A stretch of DNA of 64,000 bases, taken from positions 372,001 through 436,000 of the forward strand of contig JARGXX010000013.1 of NCBI GenBank assembly GCA_030374765.1, read 5' to 3'. Under the pieces are notes generated by a model. The model worked only from the letters and a program-made list of their open reading frames with translations, was not told the DNA's origin and ran no database searches. Shown here in pieces: positions 44,901 through 55,197 of this stretch (within the stretch, counting starts at the first letter, position 1; each line of letters opens with the position of its first letter). This DNA comes from Agarophyton chilense (taxonomy: Eukaryota > Rhodophyta > Florideophyceae > Gracilariales > Gracilariaceae). The translations under genes were made by a program, and so were the position numbers.

Positions 44901-45540
44901 GCCGGTGCAGTTGTAATCCGACAACGGAGGGCAATTCGCATCAAAGTTCTTTCAGGATGTATGTCGAATCCTTGATGTAAGGAATTTATTTGTTACTACG
45001 TATCACCCTCAGGGGAATGGCCAGGTGGAAACGTTTAACCGCACGATACTCAACGCTTTGAGATCGTATGTTGCGGATCACCCCAAAAATTGGGACTTGT
45101 ACACAGAAGCTATCACGTATCCATACAACACCCAGGTACATCGGGTTACATCGTTATCCCCATTCGAACTGGTACTGTCGAGGGCACCGCCGCCGGTCAC
45201 AATCGAGGCTCAACCGACGCTGTCGACGTACCCGTCACCGGGATTGTACCGAGAAGCCTGGAAGGAGTGGCTTACGAAGATGGTGCCGGTAGCCCGGAAA
45301 GCAATGGAGAAAGCTCAACGCGCCTACAAGAAGGACTTTGACAATCGGGTTCGCAAACCTCTACCTCAGGTGGAGCCCGACGACTTCGTTTTCCTTCGAA
45401 AGGAATACTACAATCCTTTAAAGGAACGTAGGCACAAGCTTTCGCCAATTGTGGACGGACCCTATCGTGTGGTTTCTGTAGACCCGGACACGGTGGTATT
45501 GGATATCGCTAACCGCCACGAACGGATCTCCAGGGACCGC
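42000..45540 (+). mobile_element. Pol region of gypsy element C (protease, RT, RNase H, integrase)
   Basis: Recognisable blocks in order: aspartic protease VLDTGAAPN (near 42000); RT with MDEYIDSLGSATVFSTLDAN and VYLDDIIVF; RNase H with EVDTDATANQAGCALFQ and TDHACLRWL; integrase core with FVAIDILGEF and the later GNGQVE block; and an integrase C-terminal part. The region is broken; see the element entry for the estimate. Confidence 0.9.
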
Positions 45541-46783
45541 ATCACACGAGCGCCCAACCCAAATGAGGAAGTGGTGTCGGCACCAACGCCCTCCACAGGG
45601 GATGATTCAACGGAAGTTAACCCGTCAGGCGGAGATTCGAACACCCGCCCCGTTATACTTCCGCACCTGGAACGTGGTTTAACCGACCTACCGGAAACTT
45701 CGGATACTCCCGAACCTGGGCCCGCTCTCTCAAGGGCCCAGTCAACGAACTCTTACAGAGTTACTCCCCCACCGGGAGGTAATCAAGCCTCCTGGCTCTC
45801 CGCCTAAGGAGAGGGAGGAGGACTTAGTTCCTTCGCAGGACGATGTTTCGGCGTCAGCCAGTCGCCCTAACAGGGAATCTAGTTCTCACAGTGAGACGGC
45901 GAGCCCGACCGAGCCGGCGACAGAGAAGTCACAACCCCAGCGTATGGGTAGCGACATCACCGCCGACCCAGCCGAGCACGACGTCAGAAAAGATGACGAA
46001 AACCCACCTAGGGAGAGTCGTGTGGAGAACTCCGCACCCGGAACGCCTACAGAGCCGACGATCACCCGCTGCCGCGGACGAGACACTGAGGTGTCGCACA
46101 CTCAAACACCGCTTTCTCGGGAAGGAGCTGTGTCAGCGGACCTGCACGGGGAAGATCTCGACGACGAGGTTGACCAAATTTGGCTCTCCGTTATGGAATG
46201 GGAATAGGAACTCCTATGGAGACACTGGAACCCTCAGGAATGGGAAAGAAATGAGTGAGACCCGTCGGGGACAGCTCAGAAGAGTGCTAGCGCGTGTCGA
46301 AAGCGCCACCTCACATCCGCATAGACAGATTTTCCCGCACAAGGAACGGTCACCCCACACGGGGCGCCCGCGCATTTGTATGGCACACGTCGAATTGCAC
46401 CGAACCAATCAAAAGGCTCTGAGGACCAAACGTCGTGCAAACCGCCTCCGTCGCACGGCGCGTTGCACGGGAGCAACCTTCGTCCCCGTAGCTCGGGTTG
46501 ACGTTGAAGTCTTACCCACCTGAGATTGGAGACGCTACCGCGTCGCGGTTTCTCAACCGTCACGGAATCTAAGAACACCGTTGTTATTGGAAAGATCTCA
46601 GCTTTAAGAAGAACCCAAAACTGGGCCGTTTCGACTCCGTAGACGGAAGTTACAAAGTAGCTCACAGGCCACTCGGCGCCGTTTGGACGAAGTGCTGAGA
46701 CCCGCTCGCAACAGGGAAAAGAACCCACCGGGGTGTGTCTAGACTCTACGTTGGTACCCTGAAGGGAACTAGAGCGTTCCAAT

Positions 46784-47023
46784 ATGGAAGAGAAGACTGA
46801 ACAGGGAAAAGTGTACCCGCAGGAATTCGTTATCGATCGCATCGTGCGTCACATCTACACCCCCGAGGGAGAAGTTCGCTACCAAGTCCGATGGTACGGA
46901 TTCTCGCCTGATGGGGATACAGTGGAACCCATTGAGCACCTTCCGAGGTCTGAGGTTTTATCCTATCACCGACGCGCTCGGGTAACCTTGCCTCCAAATC
47001 TGGATCGTGCCCAAGTCGGGTAA
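46784..47023 (+). mobile_element. Chromodomain part of gypsy element C
   Basis: It contains EFVIDRIVRH, YQVRWYGFSPDGDT, VEPIEHLPRSEV and YHRRAR, aligning block by block with the chromodomain of fossil B (4818-5057). It probably guides integration to marked chromatin, as known for chromoviruses. Confidence 0.9.
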
Positions 47024-47424
47024 GCCACCACGGGAACTGGTGTTGATGGGACCTCGAAGTGAGGAAGATGTTGGACCTCTGAAGAGGAATTGAGGAGAGT
47101 ATCCCGAAGAACACGTCTTGAGAGGGAATGTCTACTGGCCCTCGGCCTAGCGCCGTTAACCGGGGAACACAGCACCGGTTATCGGGACAGTTTATGATGA
47201 AAAAGGAAAAGAAGACCCACGAAGTGGAGAAGAATATTAAGAAGAAGATTGGACCCTAGGAAGGGAAGAAGATGAAGACGAAGATGAAGAAGGTCCTAAG
47301 AAGGAATGAAGAAGATGAAGTAGAAGTTAAGATCCTAGGAAGGAAGAAGAAAAGAAGTTATGCAAATATCAGAAGTTTACTATTTTCGCCAAGCTATGGA
47401 CTCTACAATTGCCCGAAGGCGGAA

Positions 47425-49304
47425 CTACGGAAAGCCCGAGGAGGGACCCACCCCACCGTTGGGATTCTGACCCTGATGGTACGCCGAGGCGAAAGCCAAC
47501 ATCTGGCTCACATCCGTCATACCCGGGGGAATCGGAATGCCTGCGTTCACGAGGCCTTGTCGCACACTATCCGCTTGCGGAGTGGCAACCGGCGCCTGCG
47601 CAAGGGTGTTCACACCACACCCGGGGGGAGCAGATGGACCGCCACCGGATGCATTCGCCTCCGCAGCTGAGGTCGTTCCCACTGGTTGGAAGGGTGCAGA
47701 TGGCTCCACAGGGAGTACTCCACTAGGAGCTGGCATGTCGTTATCCAACGCTGGATCGTCCAGGTCTACTGGAGGCTCGTACTCGTAATCGTCGGTATAA
47801 ATGAACCCCGTCGGGTGTCCCACCGGCATCGGTCGAGGCGAGTCCATCAGCGCCCGTGCTTGCGCCGGGCTGATGCGAACCCCTTCGAAGGGATTGTAAT
47901 AGACCCAGTTACCGGATTCCGGATCGTACCGGCCAGGAGACTTGTCTCGCGCGGATCCTTCCCCTGCGGGCTGATTTTCCACTGGAACTCGATCCCATTG
48001 GGTGTTGTCGATCACGTCCAAGATTGGATACAGGTCCTGCACGTTGCTGACCGAACCCAACGCTGGGGCATGATGGTCCGTAGCATCGGAGGAGTATACC
48101 AGATACGGAAATGGTCATGAGCATCCCAGAGGAGGTGCGCCGCTACGCGGGCTGCCCACTCGGCTGCAACGAGGGCCCAGTATCCCGAGTTCGGGTCGTG
48201 CATCAAACGAGACCCGATATAGTAGATGCACGGAGGCAGTTCAGCAAAGCACCCTCGGGGGACCTCGACCTTACTCCACCAAGCTGGAAGGGGCACGAAT
48301 CGCCCAACCTTCGCCGTGTTACGGATACGCTCCAGTTCCACGTGAGGATACGGGACAAGGAACCCGAAACGGGAGCGCGAGCGGCGCTCGAAGCGCACGC
48401 GTCGATCGAACCCATACTGGGTAAACTGCCGTGGAAGGTACCTGAATTCAGCCCGAAGGATGGGACGACTCCATTGGAGCATATCTTCTCGGAGAGGAAA
48501 ACCCGGTCCGCGGAACTCGGCTTCGGGAAAGGCTACCAGGTTATCCCCGTAGGAGACCTCACCGTACGTGCGGTAATAGGCGACATCAAACCCGTACTCC
48601 GGGGGAACCAGATGGTCAAAGCGTGACCTCTCCAATCGCTGGTAGGCCAGAGCCGCCATCGCTGCGCGCGCCTTGTCCAGGGACTCCCGGCGACCGCGGT
48701 ATAGATACTGAGGCTCTATTGCTACCCGCGCCCTCCAATCGGGAGAACGTACAACCTCGAGAGGTAGGCCACCCGGCAATAAGCCGTCCTTCACGTAGGA
48801 GTCGATGAGCTCATCGTCACGAACCGCTGTCGGATGGAACCACGGAGCGCGGGAATATATCACCGGATCGGTAAGGGGACTCCACCTTCGAAAGGATTCG
48901 TTAGAGATCCAACCTCTGGAGTTTGCTACCAAGGGCATCGCATGAGCGGAGTTCCACGCCACCGCGTTAATGTTCAAATCCTCCTGAGGATGTCGGTTGC
49001 TCGCCGAGGCAGAAGGTTCGGTACCCCACGGAGCCGCATCGTAACAGGAGAGATATCCGCCCTGCTGGGGAGCTTCGTTGTCCGCCGGCGCGGAGGCCGA
49101 CGGCCCCGAGATTGGGTTGATGACGTATGGGTTCATTCCCTTGAGAGGGCTGGTTGAGACTGCTGTTGCGAGAAGTTGCTTATCGCCGAAATTCGGAGGA
49201 GTAGAAGAAAGTTGTACCGATGTGATGGTTTTGTGGCGATTCTCAAAAGTGGTGAAGGACCCCATTGGGAGAGAAGTATATTTAGTGACCGGAAAGCGAG
49301 ACAC
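47425..49304 (-). mobile_element. Minus-strand reading region of element C, conserved with fossil B
   Basis: A long minus-strand coding-like region fills the space between the chromodomain and the polypurine tract; its start lies about 30 bases from that tract. It shares APWFxPxAxRDD, LPPxIYYIGS, DPxSGYW, LLWDAHDHFRIW and, further on, YDPESGNWVYYNP and HPTGFIYTD blocks with the matching region of fossil B. The central part is rich in Arg and aromatic residues (YLYRGRRESLDKARAAMAAL; YGFDVAYYRTYGEVSYGD), and the end is Pro/Gly-rich. No known family comes to mind. It is not in one uninterrupted frame here. Transcription would have to start from within or near the 3' LTR on the antisense strand. 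Confidence 0.8.
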
Positions 49305-49332
49305 CCGCGGCTCGGGATGTTCTTCCTCGTAT

Positions 49333-49346
49333 TAAGGAGGGGGAGA
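49333..49346 (+). promoter_or_regulatory. Polypurine tract of element C
   Basis: TTAAGGAGGGGGAGA directly precedes the 3' LTR (possibly shifted by one base). It is the expected plus-strand primer site and matches the equivalent tract before 6767 in fossil B. Confidence 0.85.
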
Positions 49347-50269
49347 TGTAGAGCAACGCCCAGTTAGGGGATACTTGAAGATGCAACTCATAGAATGAGG
49401 GTTGAACCCTCCGAGGGTTATGACTATGATCCCCTCTAAGGTGTGCTGAGGTGGGACGGTTTTCTGGTTAGAGTTCGCCTGCGAAGAAAGGATTCGGATG
49501 GCCCATGGTTGGATTGGCCCCGTGATACACGTGGCTTAATTTCGGCAGCGATTTTCGGATATTTGTTAGAACGTTGGACTTTTGGGCCCTGACAGTGGGA
49601 TCTCCACGTGTATGGCCCTGAGCAGGTGTGCACTACTGTAATTAGTAGAGTTTAGCTAGCGGGCTCTACTTAGGGAGACGAGATCTGACAGTCCGAAGCT
49701 CAGAGTAAATGGTAACCAAGGTTGGTCTTCGATACCTTTAGAGGTTCTTCGTCGCCATCTTTTCGGCCTTACAACCCGGAACGGGCTCTGGTTAGCAACG
49801 CCTGCGTAGGGACACGACTCCACTTGGAGAGTGCCTACGTTTGGGTTCCGTGCAACCACCCCCTTGGGACCGCTCAGAAGACCTGCGTGCACGATACCCC
49901 GTGGGGGTTCTGCTTACTTGTTGCGTGCTTTTTGTGTTTCCTTTCGAGGACAGGTTTTCGCCCCTGTATTGCGTTTCTTTTGTTGTTTCGCCCCTTTTCT
50001 GGTTCTGGGGTCCGGTGCCTGTTAGTGCCCGACCCTCGCCCCGTTTTTCCTCTTCGCCGGATTTTCCCCCATTCTTTGGGATACCCATACCCATTCCCGA
50101 TCCAACGGTTTCTACCCCTCACCTCCGTCGGTACTGCCGGAATCCCCCGTGGGAGTTACACCCCACACTACGTGTGGAACGGAGGGCTCTGTCTCTGAGT
50201 CTGCCTCCCCCAGGGAGCAAGGCTTCGAACACCTTGAGAGCACTTCCCGTCGCCGGGTTTTACTCCACA
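49347..50269 (+). repeat. 3' LTR of gypsy element C
   Basis: It is a copy of 38546-39468 with about 28 substitutions and no clear indel, beginning TGTAGAGCAACG and ending CTCCACA. Integrase-coding sequence of another element follows immediately. Confidence 0.95.
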
Positions 50270-51000
50270 TCATCATCGCGGTGGAGCACTTGACTGGGTG
50301 GCCCATAGCACGGGCCACCACAAACTCGGTCGCAGACACGGTGGTCGAGTTTGTGAGGGAAGAAATAGTTCGTCCATTTGGCCCTCCTCGCACCGTTGTC
50401 TCCGATAACGCGAATGCGTTCACGGCGGGTGTTGTCGAGGCGTTCAATAAGAAGCACGGGATATCTTGGAGGACGGTGCTGCCCTATGCCCCGATGGCAA
50501 ACGGTAGGGCAGAGAGGATGGTCGGGACGATCAAGGGCGCGGTGAAGAAGATCGTATTACAAGGAATGCTGGACTGGGAAGAGGCCCTGCCCAGCGTCTT
50601 GTACGGGTATCGTAGGAGAGACTGAGGGGTGGTGCCGTCTCTTTTCGAGCTATTGTACGGGGTTCGCCCCCACATGATGGCGACGGATGCCGTGGGACTG
50701 TTGCCCTGCGCCACTCCGAGCCAAAGAGCACTCGAGGTCTTGGGCATGAGCGGAGAGCGGGCAATGATGGTTGCGAGATCCAGCAACCCCCCGCTGACGA
50801 AGGGGAAGATCGAGAAGTACGTGGTGGGAGACGAAGTGCTGGTGGCGCACGGTCCAGCGTTCAACAAGGCCAAGAAGTGACCCGCCTTCGACTCGTACTA
50901 CTATGGCCCATGCAGGGTCGTGAAAGCTGCTCATCCGCGCTACAAGCTGCAGTCCTCCACCGGGCGGGTCACTTGAAGTGCTATACACGCGAGGAGGCTG
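50270..51000 (+). mobile_element. LTR-retroelement integrase fragment D
   Basis: It begins directly at the LTR border with integrase-core sequence: HLTGWPIARATT, VSDNANAF, then PYAPMANGRAERMVGTIKG (second Asp and Glu region) and LFELLYGVRPHM, followed by an integrase C-terminal-like part. It differs clearly from the integrases of A, B, C and E. It is a broken remnant with its 5' part missing. Element C probably inserted in, or recombined with, this element. Confidence 0.85.
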
Positions 51001-51318
51001 AAAGGGTACAGACGTCAGCCTCCGCACCTGCAGAAACCAGTTCCGGCCGATGCGTGTCACTACAGCGCGAAACACGGACCAGTGTCGTGTGGAGGGCAGT
51101 AAGCCAGTGGAAGGGAAAGGTGAAGGGAAGGCTTGAGTCCGAACCCAAGTGAAGGTTTACAAGCCATGGAACGCTAGAAAAGAATAAGCTTTAGGACGCA
51201 TAGGGCTGAGCTACAGCCGCAGGAAGAGGTGGATCTAAAATCAAGCTAAGGCTGGCGGGTTGGAGCGGAATAAGACTCTGAGATTTCCCCCGAAGAAGAA
51301 GGTGGCGGGTGAGCTGCG

Positions 51319-52125
51319 TCATTTGCACCTCAGGAAGAGGAGAGGGATTGCGGTTCCGGCGCGGGTAGAGGTTCTGTTCCGATGTCGACCGGCCGACGCT
51401 TCATTCGACTCCTTGGACGATGAAGTACTTTTCATCGGACCGACCGACGCTTTTTTCGACTCTTTGGGCGATGAAGTACTTTTCTTCGGACCGGCTGACG
51501 CACGAGGGTGTGTTGCGCGTCGAGGTAGACCTTCAGCCGTCATTCGGGCAGTAGAAGATCGCCTCGGCGCTGTTGAAGGACCACCTTGAACAGTTTGCGG
51601 CTCCTCACGACGTCTTACGGATGATGGTGAAGACCGAGCCGTGGGTTGAAAGGCGCGCGATGCAAGAATTTGCGAGCTTTTTTTTCGCGGACGCTTTCCG
51701 CTTAGGGGCTCCTGGCTCCGAGCGCGTTGGAGCTTAGACGCGGTCGGAAAAGGACTAGTGTGGTGCGTGGAGGACGAAGCTGTTCCGGGACTTACCGGAT
51801 TAACAGGAGAGGGAGCGGGGGGCAAGGTGTTGTTCTCTCTGCTTTTGGTCCTCTCTTGCCGACGCGACTTTTTGCGACGCGCTCTGTAGGGAGCCCGCAG
51901 TCGACCCTTGTCGCCCTGCGCCACCACTGCTGGAAGGTTAAGAGTCGCCGGAGCTATCTCACGTTCCGGTGGCGCTGGGGCATGGGGACTGCGGGCGTTC
52001 ATCGCGCGTCGCGGCATAGCGAAGGGAGAGAAGGGGTTCGCGGCGAGTGTCGTGGGTAGGGAAAATAGAAGGTAGAACAGACGGGGGTAGCGCGGTAGCT
52101 TAGGTTGGAGAGAAGTGGAGAGCAA
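51319..52125 (-). other. Pro/Ser/Arg-rich 268-aa frame next to an LTR-like sequence
   Basis: The frame is basic and low-complexity, with two 17-residue repeats near its C terminus (GPKKSTSSPKESKKAS / GPMKSTSSSKESNEAS) produced by a 51-bp tandem repeat. It could be the gag-like start of a minus-strand element whose LTR is 52126-52402, or the antisense region of fragment D, which would repeat the layout of element C. The opposite strand is also open across the repeat. I cannot choose between these. Confidence 0.35.
51393..51494. repeat. 51-bp tandem repeat, two diverged units
   Basis: Units begin CCGACGCTTCATTCGACTCC (51393) and CCGACGCTTTTTTCGACTCT (51444). They are open on both strands. The plus frame gives acidic/hydrophobic units (FDSLDDEVLFIGP, FDSLGDEVLFFGP); the minus frame gives Ser/Lys units. 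Confidence 0.85.
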
Positions 52126-52402
52126 CTAAGCGCGCGGTATATTAGTGCGCGGTTGCTCCGGTAGACAGCGCGTGCTGGAGGGTGGCGGTTCCATGCACTC
52201 TTCCTGCGCCAGGGTGGCGCAGGCTAAGGGGGGGGCCGTGTCGGGCACGTGTGGCGCCTGCGCGCCACACGTGTCGACGTAGTGCATAAGCGAGCTCGCC
52301 GCCGCTCGCGCCCGATATCTTAGGGGCGCGAGAGCGGCGGCGGCTCTTAAGGAGAGAGATAGGCAACAGTCGGAAGAGAAAGAAAGGGTACGCTTGCCCC
52401 TA
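52126..52402 (-). repeat. Putative LTR (minus orientation), one copy only
   Basis: Read on the minus strand it opens TGTAGGGGCAAGCG, sharing the TGTAG start of the LTRs of B and C, and has a TATA-like CTAATATACC near 52137. It includes a perfect hairpin with two CACGTG boxes. No partner copy was found, so LTR status and limits are tentative. Confidence 0.4.
52246..52273. repeat. Hairpin, 12-bp perfect arms carrying CACGTG
   Basis: CACGTGTGGCGC (52246-52257) and its exact reverse complement (52262-52273) flank CTGC. Each arm ends in a CACGTG hexamer, a core target of bHLH and bZIP regulators. A smaller pair, CTGCGCC/GGCGCAG, lies at 52204-52222. Confidence 0.9.
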
Positions 52403-53156
52403 CACACAAGCGCTTTTCAAGTAAGATGACGTTCCGCTAACGGTTTAGGCTTTTAGTTATTTCGTGTTGACAGTCGAAACGCATTTTTGCAAAATTGTAG
52501 TATAGCGTAAGTGTGTATATTTGTTGCAGTGGCATTGAAACACAGAAAGGGAGCCATTGTCTTTGGCTAGCGCGGATTTATTCGCTGAAATACAGTGCTT
52601 GTCAAAACCGACGAACGAGAGGAGGGATCAACGTGAAGCACATGATGCTGAAGACTTGAGATCAAAGTCAAAACGGGCGCGACGACGGCACAAGATACTG
52701 CGTGCTCAGTGGTGCTTCCTCAAAGCAGGCGGGGTTTGATTAATCGGCGGAGCCTCGCTGAGCGTCTTTTGGCGTGTCGACCTCGGACGCGCCTTTGTTG
52801 GGCGCGTCTGCCGTCGCCGCGTGTTGCTCTGGCGCGTCGGCGGTGGTGGCGGCGTGCTCCCTGTGCGCGTGCTCCCCGCCCGCGCCAAGCGCCCCGTGCT
52901 GCTCAGCGTCGCCGCCACGGCCGCCGTCGCTTCCACCCGCCGCCTCGCCATCGACGGCGTCGCCAATGGATGCAACGCGCTTAAACCGCAGCCGCCTTCG
53001 AATGATGCCGTCAAACGACAACGTAGCCTCCCTCGCCGTCATGTCGCCGCCGCCGCCGCCGCCATCCCCGGCATCTCCTCGCGCGCAGCGTAGCTGCACG
53101 CTCTTTTTACACAAGCCCAAGCGCGGCGCCACGCGACGCGTACACGGCGACCAGCG
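52403..53156. other. Downstream region of the JmjC gene; small doubtful frame on the minus strand
   Basis: The left half (52403-52700) shows nothing. The right half is very GC-rich and open on both strands. A minus frame at 52740-53042 begins MTAREATLSFDGIIRRRLRFKRV, which looks protein-like, then becomes Ala/Gly/His low complexity. It could be a small hypothetical gene downstream of the JmjC gene, but GC-rich DNA yields long open frames by chance. Confidence 0.35.
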
Positions 53157-54605
53157 CTAACACGGACGCGGTGCAGACGGCGACACCGACAGCACGCGAG
53201 CCAGTCGCATGTCAACGAGCGCGCGCACGAGGTCCTTTCGATCGCGTGCGGAACGCATGCGCACGCGACGCACGCGCAGAGCGTGTGCATGACTTTGTAA
53301 CACACTGTTGACGGCGTGCGCTTCGTGTGGCAGACAAGTCCACGTTTGCGCGCGCACTCCGCCGCTGCCGCGCGAGTTGCGCGCGCAGCTCGTCACCGAT
53401 GCTACTCCGTCGGGACGCATGCACACGCGACCCACGCCGCCGCCCACTGCGCGCACCGCGCTTTCGTCGCTCACCGTCTCCGCTGCCGCTACCGCTGCCT
53501 CCTCGTCTTCGTCCGCGTCGACTCCCGCTTCTGCGACGCAGGGCGGCGGTAGTCGCGCCGCCATGAACTTGCATGCCATCTCGTCGGCCGCCGTGTCCAG
53601 CGCGTAGTGCTCGCCCACCGCGTCAAGCACTCTGCGGAACGACTGCTCAAACATGCGTCGCTTCTTGCGCTTGCTCGCCGTAGCGCCCGCCGCAGAGTGG
53701 CATACGCCCATGTACGACGTGAAGCGTAGCGGTAGGCTGCGTCGCAGACGCACGTCCCGCACCGCGTGCTGCTCGATCGCCGTCCGGAACGATTGTAACA
53801 ACAAGTCAGCCCACGTCCATTGCTGAAACATGGATAGCGTCACGTGCACCGAGCGCAGCTCGCAGCTTTCGGCCTGGTGCACGTACCCTCGCGGCATGTA
53901 CAGCATGTCGCCCTGCTCCAGCACCGTGTCCACGCACCGGCCGCCCTTTTCTACCTCCTGCTGCTCAAAGTCGATGCTGGACTTTCTCGGCAGCTCGTCC
54001 AGACCGTCCTCGCGTCGCTTGTACACGCGCCATCGCTTTCGACCCTCCACCTGACACACAAACGCGTCAATGTCGTCGAAGTGCGGCGCAAAGCCCTGCG
54101 ACTGCGCCGGCGTCACGTACACGTTGGCGCCCACCATGCACTCCACAAACGCCTCCAGATGCGCGCACACGCGGTAGATGGCCTCAACGTGTTCCTGCGG
54201 CCGCAACATGCGAATGGAGCAGCCGTTTTGTTCTAACTGTTTCCACGCCTTTTCACCGCACACACCCTGTCCGTTGAGCGTTTGCCGTCCGCCGTGTGCA
54301 TCGTAGCTCGTCACATCCACGTGCTTTCCGTACTGTAGCTTGCCCGACGTCACCAGATGCTTCACCTCGTCAAGCGACGTGAGGCTGTCGAACTTGCAGC
54401 GCGCGTTGCGCAACAGCAGCGGCTTCTTCTCAAAGTACGTGCTGAAGAAGTGTTGCAGAGACACTGGGGCGATGAGCCATTGTAGCGCCAGTCGCCCCTG
54501 CTCAATGTTTGTCACATGCGCCGACTCGAACGGAAGTGTCTCTTGCTTTGGCCTTGGCGCCTTTCGCCGTTGCCTTGGCGCCTTGCGCTTTCGGGTTGGA
54601 GACAT
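53157..54605 (-). CDS. JmjC ribosomal oxygenase (NO66/MINA53 family)
   Basis: This family consists of Fe(II)/2-oxoglutarate enzymes that hydroxylate histidines in ribosomal proteins in the nucleolus or nucleus; some members are also reported as histone demethylases. With ATG 54605 the product has 482 residues. A basic N terminus (TRKRKAPRQRRKAPRPK) could be a nuclear signal. The JmjC core has FFSTYFEKKPLLL (53-65), GFAPHFDDIDAFVCQVEGRK with iron ligands H175 and D177, and GDMLYMPRGYVHQAES with the third ligand H243. A helical dimerisation part follows, then a C-terminal winged-helix-like region interrupted by an acidic Ala-rich insert. An upstream in-frame ATG at 54653 lies in a tandem repeat, so 54605 is preferred. 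No introns; divergent from the ion-channel gene. Confidence 0.93.
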   Translation of the reverse strand: MSPTRKRKAPRQRRKAPRPKQETLPFESAHVTNIEQGRLALQWLIAPVSLQHFFSTYFEKKPLLLRNARCKFDSLTSLDEVKHLVTSGKLQYGKHVDVTSYDAHGGRQTLNGQGVCGEKAWKQLEQNGCSIRMLRPQEHVEAIYRVCAHLEAFVECMVGANVYVTPAQSQGFAPHFDDIDAFVCQVEGRKRWRVYKRREDGLDELPRKSSIDFEQQEVEKGGRCVDTVLEQGDMLYMPRGYVHQAESCELRSVHVTLSMFQQWTWADLLLQSFRTAIEQHAVRDVRLRRSLPLRFTSYMGVCHSAAGATASKRKKRRMFEQSFRRVLDAVGEHYALDTAADEMACKFMAARLPPPCVAEAGVDADEDEEAAVAAAETVSDESAVRAVGGGVGRVCMRPDGVASVTSCARNSRGSGGVRAQTWTCLPHEAHAVNSVLQSHAHALRVRRVRMRSARDRKDLVRALVDMRLARVLSVSPSAPRPC

Positions 54606-55197
54606 GACGCGTGTGCGCTCCCCCCCCTCCCGCTTATCATCTGTCGTCTTCAACTCATCTTGTTACTGTCGTCTTCAACTCATCTTGTTACCGTCGTCGT
54701 CGCCACACGGATCAGCGCGTGTCGCACGTGTGGGCGGTGGTGCACACGTGTTTACACGTGTGTGCACGCTGCACAGCGCAGCTGCAAATCGAGCGCTTTC
54801 CGTTTCGACTAGAGGCGCTTTGTAACATGCGCCCCCCAGCTACATGATCTTATTAGAGACATCTCCTGTTGCTATCACAAGTACCTTCGTCTGTCAGTCA
54901 ATTGTGAAGAGGTCATCCCTCGATCAAATCTCGTTAAGGCCGCGCTGCTCTCGCCATCAACAACATCTGCGCCGCAGCGCCATCGTCACCATGTCCGCAG
55001 CTACGTCCAATTTCACTATAAACATTTTTATGGCAGCACACACACGTCTACGTTGCAAACCCCCGTAACCCTCACACAATTATCTGCGCGCTGCCGCGCA
55101 TCCCGTTCATATTTTATTCCCTACGTGCCACCAATAGTGCTTACACATCCTCATCCCACTTGGTCGCGCACGTCGCCGCTCTTCGACACTTCTCATC
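54606..55197. promoter_or_regulatory. Divergent promoter region between the JmjC and ion-channel genes
   Basis: It contains a perfect 25-bp tandem duplication (54641-54690) and three CACGTG boxes at 54725-54730, 54745-54750 and 54755-54760, the last two forming an inverted arrangement ACACGTGTTTACACGTGT. G-box type hexamers bind bZIP and bHLH factors, so both genes may be co-regulated. The remainder up to 55197 shows no gene. Confidence 0.55.
54641..54690. repeat. Perfect 2 x 25-bp tandem repeat
   Basis: The unit CTGTCGTCTTCAACTCATCT plus TGTTA occurs twice without mismatch; a partial third copy (CCGTCGTCG) follows. Confidence 0.9.

Larger units (their letters stand above)
38546..50269 (+). 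mobile_element. Ty3/gypsy LTR retrotransposon C, full length with both LTRs
   Basis: Two 923-bp LTRs bound an 11.7-kb element. In order: leader (39469-39695), gag (39696-41558), protease (about 42000), reverse transcriptase (about 42910-43560), RNase H (about 43870-44240), integrase (about 44490-45540), a long charged linker, a chromodomain (46784-47023), a minus-strand reading region (47425-49304), a polypurine tract (about 49333-49346) and the 3' LTR. The LTRs differ at about 28 of 923 positions (around 3%), so insertion is fairly recent. Gag looks whole; pol has about five or six breaks. No matching target duplication was seen at the two outer borders. Size and part order make it an unusually long chromovirus-like element. 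Confidence 0.95.

Noticed and set aside
52774-53160. 128-aa plus-strand frame downstream of the JmjC gene
   Set aside because: Ala/Pro/Ser/Cys low complexity in very GC-rich DNA. The minus-strand frame there is slightly more protein-like but also doubtful.
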